A stretch of 64,000 bases of DNA, taken from the NCBI RefSeq assembly GCF_965363235.1, contig NC_134843.1:4774001-4838000 (forward strand). Direction: 5' to 3'. Each line of letters opens with the position of its first letter. The first letter of the stretch is position 1. Under the pieces are notes generated by a model. That model had not been told where the DNA came from, did not search any database, and was given only the letters and a program-made list of their open reading frames with translations. This document shows positions 45,953 through 58,800 of this stretch, one piece after another. The stretch is from Mytilus galloprovincialis (Eukaryota; Mollusca; Bivalvia; Mytilida; Mytilidae). Both the position numbers and the translations under genes were made by a program.

Positions 45953-46083
45953 GGTCCGTTCGGCCTGATTCACGTTCGTCCTAGTACCCGTTCGCCCTAA
46001 TTTATGTTCGTCCTAGTACCTGTTGGCCCTGATTCACGTTCGTCATAGTACCTGTTCGCCCTGATTTATGTTCGTCCTAGTAA
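45953..46083. repeat. 32-bp minisatellite, left block
   Basis: About four units of TTCGCCCTGATTCACG, then TTCGTCCTAGTACCTG. One more unit stands at 49545-49577, on the far side of LINE C, so the array was split by that insertion. Confidence 0.88.
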
Positions 46084-49000
46084 CTTAGACATTAGACATT
46101 ATTAGACATTATTTTATTTTTCCAATCATGGGCCCTTCACCCCTTGTCAGGCAAGATACAAAAACATCATAATACAATGATTATATAAACATTAGTGAAA
46201 TACACAATAAGTAATACACAAATAATAAATTGATAATATGAGTAATGTAGGATATAATTATAGTAAGAGACATTGAGTGCAATGAGGCCGATTTAATATT
46301 AAAAGGATATGATATTAAGTTTATTTTAAAATACAGAAACTAAAAAATAGCAAAAATAGAACCGGGAATATAGTATCTCAATCTGCAGTAGTTCTCCTCA
46401 TGACCAGTGCACAGTAGTGAGGGACTTCATCACAACAATGCAAAGGTCATCAAGGGGGGATCCTTCAGAACTAGCTACAGATACATGAGATTACTCCAAT
46501 AGTGATTCTCCTCATGACTAATGCACAATAGCAAGGGTTAACATTGCTACTGGACAATATTCATCAAGGGACGGTGCTCTAGAACTCACTATGGAGAAAA
46601 TATAAAGTTCAAATTACAAGTAGTAGAGGGAAATAAATCCCATTAAAACTTTTCATATTTCTTAATGAACATGCATAATTCTGATAATAAATTCTCATCT
46701 TCATTATTCATTAACCATATCAGTTTTTGTTTAGGGTCAAGATATTGAAAATTCTTGCAGCAATTATTTATCATTGTTATCATGTCTTTCCTTTGATCTG
46801 ATAAACTATCACAGTTAAAAAGAAAATGTGTTTCATCTTCGACCTCATTACTACAACATCTCTTACATACTCTATTGTGTCGGGGAGTATTACTATATCT
46901 ACCTCTCTCTATAAGTAAATGGTGAGCAGATATGCGAAATCTTGTTAGACTCCGTCTATCTTAAAATTTTTTAACAATATCAAGATATTTTTCACAACCA
47001 AAATTTGCTTTAAACGTAACATATGTGCAAAGTTTTCCTTCTGAGTGAGTTTTGAGATTCTTTTCCCAATCTTTTAACATGGCAATTCTTAGTTTTCTGT
47101 TGTCAATTGGTTTAGCCATGTCTGAGGATATTTGATAATTATTAATCAGTGAAAGAAGTTTTTCAGATGACATATACCATGATGGTTTCTTTGACTCATA
47201 CAATTTCTTTGATTCTATAAATGCATTATATAACAATGGAAAGTTAGTGTCTGACTTTTCTAATCTGTAATAGTATTTAGTCATTGCTTTAATCATGTTA
47301 AAATATATTGGTAGTCTTCCCAACTCAGTTAATACTGCAAAATTGGTGCTTTTTTTTGGAGCTCCAAGAATAAATTTACAGAATTTAGTATGAAGTTTTT
47401 CAGCAGGTAATTTAGAATAAATATGGTCAAATGAAAAAATTCCATTTCTATATTTAGACGACATAGGATTAAAGGCACCCCATATCTCACAGCTGTATAG
47501 CAAGATGGGTTTGATGGTATGATCAAAAACATGCATGCTTGTTTTGACTGAAGGATGCAAGGATAAAAAATCTTTAGATAACTTAAAATAGGCTTTTAGA
47601 GCCTTTTTATACAATTCATCCTGGGCTACTGTAAAGGAGCCAGATGCACAAAAATGTATACCCAAATATTTATATGTTTTAACACACTCTAGTTTTACAC
47701 CATTTAGCATAAAATCATATTTGTTAATCAATCTACCTGCCTTGTTGAATATAAGAACCTTTGTTTTGTTTGTATTCACACTTAAGCACCAATCATTGCA
47801 GTAATTTTGCAAAATGTCCAATTTTTTTTTGCAAACCATTCGGAGATGTTGACAATAAAACAATATCGTCAGCATACATAAGGCAGTGTAAATCTTGATC
47901 ATTTATTGAAACTGGGTCTTCAGAGTGTTTTAAATAGTTTGTCAAATTATTAATAAAGATCTTGAAGAGGTTTGGACTCAGATTGTCTCCTTGTTTCACC
48001 CCCAGGTGCGTTGAAAAGGAATTTGTTAAGTTTTCATTTACCTTTACACATGATTTACTTACTTCATACATGCTTTTGATGATGTTGTAAAAAGAAGATC
48101 CCACCCCAATATCTAGTAGTTTCAATTTGATTCCAGTGTGAATAACAGTATCAAAGGCCTTTTTGAAGTCAACAAAGCAGGCATATAGTCTACCACCAGG
48201 GTTATTACAATATTTATCAATAATTGTCTTGATTACAAACATGTGGTCAGAGGTCCTAGCTTTTTTTGTGAAGCCAATTTGGCAGCCATCAATTATTTTG
48301 TGTTCGACTAGAAATTTGTCTAGTCGGGAATTTAAAATAGAATTAAACAATTTTCCTATTGAACTAGTTATGGTCAAACCACGATAGTTATTAGGATCAA
48401 GAATATCATTAGCCTTATGTAAGGGTGCTATATATCCTTCTGCCCATTTTTCAGGATAAATGCCATTACTCAAACAAGAGTTGAATATTTTTTTGAAGCA
48501 ACCAACTAAAATACTTTGGCTGCATTTAATCATATTATTTGTAATATTGTCCAAACCAGGGGATTTATTCCACTTTAATTTTGAGATGGCAGTGATAATT
48601 TCATTATCAGTTATTACAAAATCTAATTCATTAAAACATTTCGGGGATATCTCTGCAGATTCTAAACTCTCCTCAAGATGTTTAACCCTATCTAAAAAAT
48701 TATCATTAATCTTATTTAAATCTTGAAAGTGATGAAGCCAATCAGATGGTGATATATTGTTAACTGAAGAATCATGATTTTTGTCCTGTAACTTATTAAT
48801 CAATCCCCAGTATAATTTTGGATTGTCCTCATGAAGAGTTTCTAACTGTTCTAAAATATCTGCCTTAAAAACTTTCTTTTTGTTTTTTCTGCATTTGTTA
48901 TATTCCCTATATAATTTGTAATAATGATTTTTAACCATTGGATCTTTCGGGTTAGAAGAGTAAATTTTTCCATAATTTATAAGATTCTTTCTCATCGAGT

Positions 49001-49543
49001 GCAAATCAGAGTCAAAGAAATTTTTGTGTTTCTTTTTGTTTTTCCTATATTTAGGTGTTTTTTTCAAAGATTGTTCAGCAGCCTCAATGAAAATGTTAGT
49101 TAGTTTAACTGAGGCTTCATTTATCTCTATTTTCGAAGTAAAATGCCCTTTAAGTATGAAATCTGATATTTTTTCAAGTACAGATGGAGAAGTTAGAGCC
49201 TCCTGAAACACTGTAACTGAGTTCTCTGACCACATGTATTGAGAAGGCATAGTATGCAAATCATGATCAATACAATCATATCTTAAATTAGCACTAAATT
49301 GGGCTGACATTTCCCATTCAATTTTACAATGACAATCAGATAATGTAGGTACAAATTCAGCAACTCTAAAGTACAAAATATAATCAAGGGCACTCTCCGA
49401 CACAATAGAATAGTCTACAACACTTGCTCCATTAGGAGTATAACAGGTAAAATTACCATTTAAATCACCAAGTGTACGCCCATTTAAAATTCTAAGCTGA
49501 TGAGAAATACAAAATTCACATAAATCTTTCCCTCTACAATCTG
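46084..49543 (-). mobile_element. LINE C, inserted in a 32-bp minisatellite
   Basis: Minus-strand LINE with the end GGGCCCATGATTGG, AAAAATAAAATAATG and a tail of TCTAATAATGTC words. 5'-truncated within the endonuclease at DCRGKDLCEFC. Like LINE B, its 3' UTR holds a duplicated block of about 125 bp (46390-46450 and 46510-46575, sharing TTCTCCTCATGAC). Flanks are minisatellite units on both sides; GTA is the longest visible duplication. Confidence 0.88.
46650..49541 (-). pseudogene. LINE C endonuclease tail and reverse transcriptase, broken
   Basis: Frames 49403-47793 (536 codons, open a little further upstream) and 47902-46961, then a closing block to about 46650. Upstream of the first Met the frame still reads endonuclease (NGRTLGDLNGNF, NGASVVDYSIV), ending in SDCHCKIEW. 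RT motifs: SPGLDNITNNMIK, NYRGLTITSSIGKLF, ACFVDFKKAFDT, GVKQGDNLSPNLFKIF and CLMYADDIVLLS. Reading shifts in an A-run near 47825, and a TAA near 46961 closes the second frame before RRSLTRFRISAHHL. The C-terminal CKRCC...HFLFNC motif remains. Close relative of LINE B (same order, many identical blocks). Confidence 0.88.
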
Positions 49544-49544
49544 T

Positions 49545-49577
49545 ACCTGTTCGCCCCGATTCACATTCGTCCTAGCG
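49545..49577. repeat. 32-bp minisatellite, right remnant
   Basis: ACCTGTTCGCCCCGATTCAC then ATTCGTCCTAG, the partner of 45953-46083. Confidence 0.85.
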
Positions 49578-50028
49578 GGGCTCATGCAGTTATCATGGTT
49601 ATGTATGTCGATCCTAAAAGTCAAATTGGAACTTAATGTTTTCTGCTTTTGAATCTCATTGTAGTTTTATAAAAATATTGGGCATACTTATATGAAATTG
49701 GAGTTAATATCAGAAGTGTTTAATCAATGAACAATTTTTTTTTCAAAACATACTCTTATATCATAAAAGCTCAATCTCACAAACACTGGAAAGTAAATTC
49801 CTTCAGTAAACATCATGGTAAACTGTTAACAAAATAAAACACTAAGTTATACAAAACTTGTTATATAGATGATACTATTTATCACATTAAACAAAGTCCC
49901 ATCATAGTGAATACTAGTTTCATGATTTTTTTTATGCATGCTCTACATTTTCATATTGTCTATCAAAAACTATTTTACTATATACCAGTATACAAGATTT
50001 TTAATCAGCAAGTAATCATAAATGAATG
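49578..50028. other. AT-rich interval without recognisable gene
   Basis: Nothing supported. Confidence 0.4.
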
Positions 50029-50210
50029 TAATCTTAAAGTAATCTTAAAGTAATCATGATTACACCTGTTTTTGTCAATGTAATTGATTACATTATGATT
50101 ACTTGTAATCAGAAATGGCATGATTACTGATTACATTTGATTACACTGCAAAATGTAATCGATTACAGCTGATTATGATTACTGATTACTGATTACAATT
50201 ACCCCATGCC
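50029..50210. repeat. GATTAC/GTAATC low-complexity element end
   Basis: More than a dozen GATTAC or GTAATC words, closing in TTACCCCATGCCTGG. I have seen such GTAATC-rich ends on animal MITEs; the other end was not found. Confidence 0.6.
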
Positions 50211-52470
50211 TGGTGGCTATTTAAAGAGGTTTATGTTTCGGTATGTGTGAATATAAGATTTGAAATAATCATTAATGTTTGTTTATTTGCACTTTAAATT
50301 AAAAAAAAATCAGTTATAAACATGAATTTACTGACTAAACCGGGATGTACATGTAATCTCAATTTTTACCAGTCCATGGTACCGGGTCAATAAGCAACTC
50401 GGCTAAAACTTTCATTTCAGATTAAATATTTTGGCTTCTCAGTATTTTAACATGGAAACTGTCAGCAGATTGCTCCTTGTTTGGGATAACAAAAGACAAT
50501 AATGAAAGAGGGTCCATATTTCTGGTGTTGAAAAAAATGTTGTAGTTTACACTCATGTAAACATAGAGATAATTTGTTATATATTTTGATTGTTTAGTCA
50601 TGCAACTTGGAAGCTTTCTTCATTCAGAATATCTTATGTCATTTAACCTGGAACCGCACTATATATTTCATTGCATTTAACTAGATTTGGTACACCAAGA
50701 AATACACTTCACCAAAATTACGAACTTCAGTTTAAGCGTTGTTATATATGGAAATTATCAACTAAAAACAACATGTGATATTACAAATTAAATTGAGTCT
50801 TAGATACTTAAAACAGCTTCAATTGCTAGGGTACATTGAATAGTGTACGTCATAAAGATACTGTAAAACTGCAATGAACCCCATCATGTTCAAGAACTAT
50901 TTGCCACTGACGCTCTCATGTAGCTTAGAAATTGAAAATTTGACAATTCTTCACTATACTTTTCGTTGATCAAATTGAATAATGTTGAAAAAGGATTTTA
51001 ATTTTTAATTTAAAATTGTTGCTTTTGTCCCAGACAATAACTCCTGTTAAAGCATTTCTTTGTAAATGTTTCCAACACAAGATTTGGAAACAACAATTAA
51101 TATACTATATTTATCTTGTTTATATAGCTCACTATGTGGTATATATGGGTTTTGGTCATTGTTCAAGGCCGTACGATTTCCTTAAGTAAACTTCTGTGTC
51201 TTTAGGTCTCTGAGGAGAGTCTTATTACTTACGTAGCTTTTATCTTGACTAGGCTGTGCTTTGTTTTTAAATGGCCAAGGAAACCAGAAATGGAAGAATA
51301 TGTATTGTCACACTTCGGGACACTGATATATAGCTTTACATTTTGATTGACAAGCGGTTGCTGCTTGTTTTGTAGATTTTGCGGTCTCTGCAGTAGAGTC
51401 GTAGTCATGGTTTGAAAAATGAAATTTACGTTGGATGAGGTTCTGGGTGGGGGTTCTTTATTTACTAGAATTTCTATGCCATTTTCTCTATTCTTTAAAT
51501 TTTTAACACCTAATTATATTCTCTTCTCTATTCTTTTTTTGTTGGTCCTTTTTTTCCCATTCTCTACATTTTTGTAAAACCCCATCTATACCCTCCTGAA
51601 TCCTACCTGAAGTGCACCAACGATAATTGACAAGGTTTACTACAATAAACATATATCTTGGGTACTCAACTGTGAAAATACCTTAAAAGTTTATTGCAAT
51701 AAACAGAGCCTTGTGTATCTTGGGCACCCAGCTGTGAAACAAATTCATCTCCCATGCTATTGAGACTACCTGTCTTTACAGGTAAAATATTTGTATATTA
51801 GATACAATTAACGGACCTGTAGCAAGCTACAATTAACGGACCTGTAGCAAAACACTGTACCTAACTGTTAGATGGATAAGATTATTCACATATGCATTTT
51901 TAAGAGTCGACGCATAATTACAATCTATTAACGAACTATAAACTGAATAAAAATAAAATTTAGATATGAATAGTGATAACAAAATTTGAAAGATAAAAAA
52001 ATATTTTCCTTTTTCCACTAATTCAATTTTGTTTTTAATATATTTTTAAAGAAAATTAATTACATTCGATACTGTTATAGTACTCTCAGTGATTAGGTGG
52101 TGATATATGTCGTCTGCTACGGTTAAATACGAAATTACGGTTGAATACGAAACTACGTTAAAATAGCGTAGCTAAATATGTGGAGACTCAGATTATCCGA
52201 TAAATCAGTAGTGACCAATCTCTGTGTTATAGTAGTCTCAGATTATAAGTACAAACTAATAAAAAACTTAAGCCCAAATTACACAGCTGAAACAGACAAT
52301 ATACATTTTGAAACACCACAAAGTTGAACATAATAAAACACATTTTTTTCTTAGTTATAGTTATATATGAGGTGCATCGAATAGAAATCGACCTTATGGG
52401 AGCTAATCTGAACACATGTACATGTATGTACAATACTTTGATTTATTTTGGTGCATTCATTTAAGAAATA
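50211..52470. other. Interval upstream of the ABCH gene
   Basis: AT-rich; includes a worn copy of the GATGTGGTATGATT repeat (minus, about 51130-51230) and a doubled AACGGACCTGTAGC word near 51810-51850. No exon recognised, though the ABCH promoter may lie here. Confidence 0.4.
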
Positions 52471-52471
52471 C

Positions 52472-52755
52472 TTAAGGTATGACTGTAATATTTTTTCTGT
52501 CTATAAAGAATTAACATGGAATAACGTGCGTAGCAGGTTATTTAACAGTGTGCACCACATTTTTTATGTTATTTCGAAAAGGCAGAAAAAATATTAGTCA
52601 TTTTTTATAATTTAATTCTAAATTCCATTTTAAACCGTAGAAAACCATGAAAAAACATTGATGACGTCAGGGTCACATGACTAAATTATGTCTATGGGCT
52701 AATAACAAAATAATGTCAGCCAATCAGAAGACGCGTTACATCCAAAATTAGATTA
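52472..52755. mobile_element. MITE with CRE/CCAAT half, copy 2, next to the ABCH gene
   Basis: Same plan as 39970-40275 but with a shorter hairpin (about 25 bp lost after GAATTAACATGGAATAACG). TGACGTCA (52662-52669) and CCAAT (52720-52724) are intact. It ends 70 bp before the acceptor of the first coding ABCH exon. Confidence 0.85.
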
Positions 52756-52825
52756 TAATGAAATAAAAGATGAACTTTTGTCTCATATAATGATATTTTA
52801 ACTTTTTGCTTTCTCTTATTTACAG

Positions 52826-52888
52826 AAAATGCAGTTAATAAATAAGCAGACATAATTATAAGAAGTCCAGAGAATTCAACAAATTAAA
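52826..52888 (+). other. 5' UTR of the ABCH gene with an eight-codon upstream ORF
   Basis: A pyrimidine-rich acceptor (CTTATTTACAG) ends at 52825, so this leader is probably the 5' part of the second exon. It holds a short upstream frame, ATG 52829 to TAA 52855 (eight codons), ending 33 bases before the main ATG. Such frames can damp translation; whether this one does is unknown. The first noncoding exon and promoter were not found. Confidence 0.5.
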
Positions 52889-55800
52889 ATGCCTACTGAA
52901 CCTGAAGCCAGACAAGAGTATGCTGTTTGGGGGAGATCAATTGTAAAGAATTACGGAGGTGGAAAGAGGAAATTTCAAGTACTCCAGAACTTGGATATTA
53001 CAGTTCAGCGTGGATGCATGTATGACCACTATCAATATTTTATTAGAAAAGATCAGAAATCCTCAGCTTCCTATATGTAGGGAGGTCCTCATTTTTTAGT
53101 GTTGGGAGGTCAATTGTAGTGAGGTCAGGTCACCTTACTGATGTATGTAGAGGTTAATTGAGGAGTGAGGCCATCTTATTGATGTATATAGAGTTTGATT
53201 GTCTTGTAGGGAGGTCATCTCATTGTAGTGGTATTAGGTCAACTCATTATAGTGAATGTAGGTCAGACATTATCACAATAAAATTATAATTGTTTTTTAT
53301 TAAATTGGTTATAACTTAATTTCATAATTTTAGCCACAATCTCTTCATTTTTTTCCTTGCTTGTGACTTCACTAAACGAGACTTTTCAACAAACTTGTTA
53401 CATTATGACATCACTGTATGAGATTTTCACCAAACTTGTTTCATAACATGAGGAACAGAAAAGATGCAACATGTGAAGCAGGATCTGCTTACCTTCAGGG
53501 GCCATGGAATCATCTTTGGTTTTCACAGTCTTTTTCTAATTTTTAATTTTCTATGTTTTGACGATTTTTGTTTTTTCTCTTGTCAGTATTTTGTTGGTTT
53601 GTTTTTTATTCATATCAATTGTCTTTGACTTAAAAGATTTAAGAAACAAAAAATTAAAGGTTTTTGTTAATGAGCAAGAAGTAAGAGGCATGTCTGTAAA
53701 GAAGAAACAATTAATATTCCGATTTTGACTTTGAAGTCCTTCAGTTAATCATTGTAGAAAGTTTAAAGTGTTTATATTTCTGTGAAAGTCCAACTTCCAT
53801 TAGTAATAACACATATATACAGTAAATAGATAAGTTCTGTGAAAGTCCAACTTCCATTAGTTATAACACATATATACCGGTACAGTAAATAGATAAGTTC
53901 TGTGAAAGTCCAACTTCCATTAGTTATAACACATATATACAGTAAATAGATAAGATATTATACCTTACAGGTAAATAAGAAGATAATGATTTCTGCATAC
54001 ATTAGTACCTTTTTTTGAATTTTTAAAGCTTTTGAAATGTAAGATGCATCTTCTTTTTAGATATGGCTTGCTAGGTCCAAGTGGCTGCGGTAAAACTACA
54101 TTACTACGATGCATTCTGGGTAAATTACATTTGGATGGAGGTCATATGGTTGTCCTTGGTAACAGACCTGGTGCACCAGGACATGGTGTTCCAGGAAGTC
54201 TTGTTGGCTACATGCCACAGGTAAATCTTTTTATACGCAACCTGTTTTTTTTTTTTTTTTATTATTTACAGGAATGTGCATATAAACACAAAGCACTCAT
54301 AGAACATTGGCCATTATGTACAAAATGCAGATTTTTATTGAAAGCAATGACTTTTTTCTATGTCTAGCTAAATAAGATCTATGCGGACTCAGCACTGGTT
54401 TAAAGTAATGTCTCCTCCATGACAGTCTTGAACATTAAAACTCAATATTAATTAAAAGACACTGCTATTTTCAGTGTTTTGTACAGGCTGGCTGTCACTG
54501 TGCACAATAGTTCAACATAGAACTCTATGGGGGAAAACTGCAGGTTTCTTTTTTGTCAGAAATCACTGTCAGACATCCAAACATACTATCCACACTGGTT
54601 TGTGTCCACACTTATTTTTATTTACAAGTTTAAATAGTTATTTCTTCATTGAACTAAAACTTCACAAGAAGATCAACAATTACTAGTAAGGCTCTGTTTA
54701 TTTTATAAATGGAAAGCAAAGTTATACTTTTGACTTGTCAGTAAAGAGTATGATCACATTTTCATGTTCCCATTGATTGTTCAATCAAAGATTGGATTAT
54801 TTTTCAGGAAACAGCATTATTTAATGACTTGACTATTGGTGAAACATTGAAGTACTTTGGGTATATTCATGGTATGTGTAAAGTACATATACAGAAAAGA
54901 ACAGAATTTCTACTGAATTTCTTATCACTGCCAGAACAGAACAGACTTATCAATACTCTAAGGTATAAATAATGTATTATGGCACGTACATGTATTCTTA
55001 CTTATGAATTTTCATTTACTTTTTTGCTATTTTGCAAGATTTTATATTAAATCATTTTACTCTTTTAATCATGATCATAGATTATCATTGGTTATCTCAG
55101 CAAGATTGATTTTCTCGCTTTATTAATTTCATTGAAAACCAGCACATGCGCCCTTAGTTTCCAGCAATAATTTTTCATATCACTCAACTCCGCTGAGCAA
55201 GGAAATTATCAGCGAGCAAGATCAAAGGAAAATTTGGAAAAATAATGCTAAAGATTATTATATCTGTGTATGACTCTTCTTATTAAAACATAGTCCCCTT
55301 TTTGGAAGATTAGGAGTCAGTTTCACCAAATAACTTAAGTTTAAGATTGGTCGTAAGTATATTGAATTGTTCATGAGTTGAAATCAATGTTACTCTGAGT
55401 AATAAGTTTTTTTGTGAAACCAACTCCGGGGTCTTACATCCTAGTAGTACATCAAATTTGGGGAGTTTTTGATGCAGTCAAATACCTGGTATCAAAATAT
55501 AGTATGTATAAGTTGAAATTTGGGCATAGACATTATACAAAATGATTGTTTTTCAATGCTTAATATATTGTTTATGCATTGTCCATTGTGAAAAAAATCT
55601 TGTTAATTTAATGAAAGTTTATCACAGGTAAATGTTTTTTTAGAATATCCTATGTGGATGTGCACATTCCTATTGACTGTACTTATCTTAATCAAGGTAT
55701 GAATGTTCAAATGCCTGTATGACTAGAATCTGGTTTGGTAGTGGCAATTGACACAACTATTTAAAAAGATACCTATACACAGGAATATTAGATTTGGTAT

Positions 55801-58800
55801 GGAATATATCCTGATAAATTTTAAAGCATGATGAGAAAAAATGTGGAAGCATACATGTGATTCTTCCGGCGGGAGTTAAAATCTCCCGCTTTTCAGACCC
55901 TCTTCCGTCCCTCCCGTTAAAATTTGAAATCTTCTGCTTTTTGAAAATGTCAATCTCGAAAAAATTTCAGTAGACATTTCTGTTTACAAAATAGATACGG
56001 ACAGGGAAAAAGTCCGAGAAACTCTATATTGATATGGGAAAAGTCTGAGAAAAACAGAAGTTTCCTGTAATGGAATTTGTGTAATAGGAAAATAGCCTCA
56101 AGTAATCAATGAAGGTGTTAAGGATTATAGACTGTATATACAACAATAAAAGATGATTGGCATTTACCTAGTAATCAACTAGCTAGTTAAATATACATGT
56201 CTGGATGATTTAAAGTGATACTGACAATGGAACAGTTGTATAAACATCGACTTTATAAATTGTGATGCTGTTGAAAACATGGAACAGACTTAGTTTATAC
56301 TGAACCTCAAAGACAATAAAATCAATTCAAATATGATAAGTGTGTTTGTCTTATAATTTGACAAAATACAAACTGTATCATGTTATCACCAAATACATGT
56401 ACCCCAGCATAATATTAAAGAAGACACAGTATCTAGCCAAATTTAAAAATGGTGCAAGTCCAGTGCCAAAGGGTCAAGACAATGCTTACTACACTTCATG
56501 CAAAGCTGACTATGGGGCCCTAATTACTTGACCAAAAATATGGAGACAGCTACCCACCAGAAAGCCCACAACTCTATCAATTCAACACCTTCTTTTACAA
56601 ACATGTTCAGTAGTGGTACTTAAGTTGACAATGTGGCTAAAGCAGAGGTACTTTTTGCCAAATATGTATGATGGCTGATCACTTTATCTTTGAACTATAT
56701 ATGATGGCTGATCACTTTAACTTTGAACTATATATGATGGATAAATATTTGATCCCCCCCCCCCTTTTATCTTCTATTTTACTAAGTAAAAATGGCTATG
56801 CAGGTGCTTGAAGGTATGAAATCATTGGGGTTTTTTTTAACAAAAAAGGAAGATATGCAGTTTAAACACACACGAAAAAACCATTGCGTACGTCGATAAA
56901 AAATCTCCAGTTATGAGGCCCAAACTCCAGCTGAAAATTTCCAAATCTCCAGTTGTGGCTTGACATCTCTGTCACATGTATGTGGAAGGCAACTGCAAAA
57001 ACTTCCTTTTATAATCTTCACCACAATAAAAACAACTAAATCATTTATTCATGCTATGTTATTTACAGTGGTGGCCAGATGAGAAGAGTATCATTTGCAG
57101 TTGCTCTACTTCAGGAACCAGAACTCCTTATTTTAGATGAACCCACTGTGGGTGTTGACCCACTGCTAAGAGAAAGGTTTGAACTTATATACTTTTTGGA
57201 GACCAATTTTATTTTTCCTTATGACCTTTTTGGGTGTTGCTTTTATTAATTTATTTGTCATTTGTTGTGGTTTTCAGACATTTAATTTATCTGCATCTTT
57301 TTGTTAGATTCCTAAAAAAAAGAGAAAAAATTGTATTTGCATAGACATTTTTTCTATGAAAAAAAGCAGCATTAAAAAAAGACAAAATAAAAAGACAAAA
57401 TTTTGTTTTCTTTCTTTCAAATAAACCACACATGCTTACTAATTTGAAAATTGGCTCTTTTTGGTCTGTTAGGTATATTATATGGTAGCCTGATTTGTAA
57501 ACTTCATAAGGATTCTTAATAATTTTTCCTTACGATATAAAATATTAACATATGCTTCTGACCTTTGAAGGCCGTACAGTGACCTATAGTTGTTAATGTC
57601 TGTGTCATTTTGGTTTCTTGTGGACAGTTGTCTCATTGGCAATGATACCACATCTTCTTTTTTTATATTTAGTGCCAAGCACTTGTTTTTTGTGTAACCA
57701 TCAAGTATGATCTAGAACAAAAGTTCAGGAAGTAATATTTGGAACATCCATGCCTAACTATTTTCATCGTTGCTACAAATAAGAAATGAAATTTTTTCAA
57801 AATATATGGAGACATTTTTCAATCATTGATGAAATTAATGTAGACAAAAATAGATTAGTTAATTCAATAAATGTCTGTTTTGTTTTAGAATATGGGAACA
57901 TTTGATTAATATTTCCAAAGACAGTGAACATGAAACTACAATAATTATAACAACACATTACATCGAGGAGGCACGACAAGCAAATATGGTATGTTTGTAT
58001 AGATGCTGTTACTAAATTCTTATTCCTCCGTAATGATAATTTTCTGTTTTAGATATAAATATATAGATTCCATAACTGCAACAAGTGTGTAACCATATTC
58101 TCCACATGAGACAGTTGAATTTTAATATTTAAAAAGCATAAGGCTAGCTGAACTTTATTATCTGGAATAAAAGTAATATGAAGTCAATTTAGAAAAGTTT
58201 TGGTTTATCAATATTATTTGCCATGTTAAAGGAATTGTATAATATGTGCTTTGTTTTGTGTATTCCTGATTACCAGTCATTGTAGTTTTATTTCTGTTTC
58301 TAGGTAGGGTTAATGAGAAATGGTAAATTATTGGCAGAGGATAATCCACAGAAACTAGTTGATACTTTTAAAATCAATGTAAGAATAACCTGCTACCTAT
58401 AAGATAATGTTACATGAAAGATACTGTTTTACATATACATTGAAAAAATCAGAATAAGTTTAATCATTGAAGGTGCAAAAGATTACGTTTTTTTTATAAA
58501 TGTGTTGTCTGTATTAAGAAATAAACATGATATTAGTAAGTTAATTCTTTTCTCTGCTTTTAAACAGAGAAACGAAATACATTGATTTTCTATGTAATTT
58601 CTCAGAAAATTGCATATTTAGAATAACAATGAATAAGAACAAAATGTGTACACTTAAATAACTTGTAATGTGTGTGTGCTTTTTCGGCTGATTCAGACAA
58701 ATACTTCCTCTTTCCAGACACTTTGAAACATGAGTGAGGTTATACTTATTATGATATCTAATTCTGTTTTTATTTTGCAGAGTCTAGAGACGGTATTTTT

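Noticed and set aside
54032-54060. In-frame Met before the Walker A exon as a start
   Set aside because: The ATTTTTAAAG...CTTTTTAG stretch is intron end; splice phase joins the exon at 54061 to 53019.
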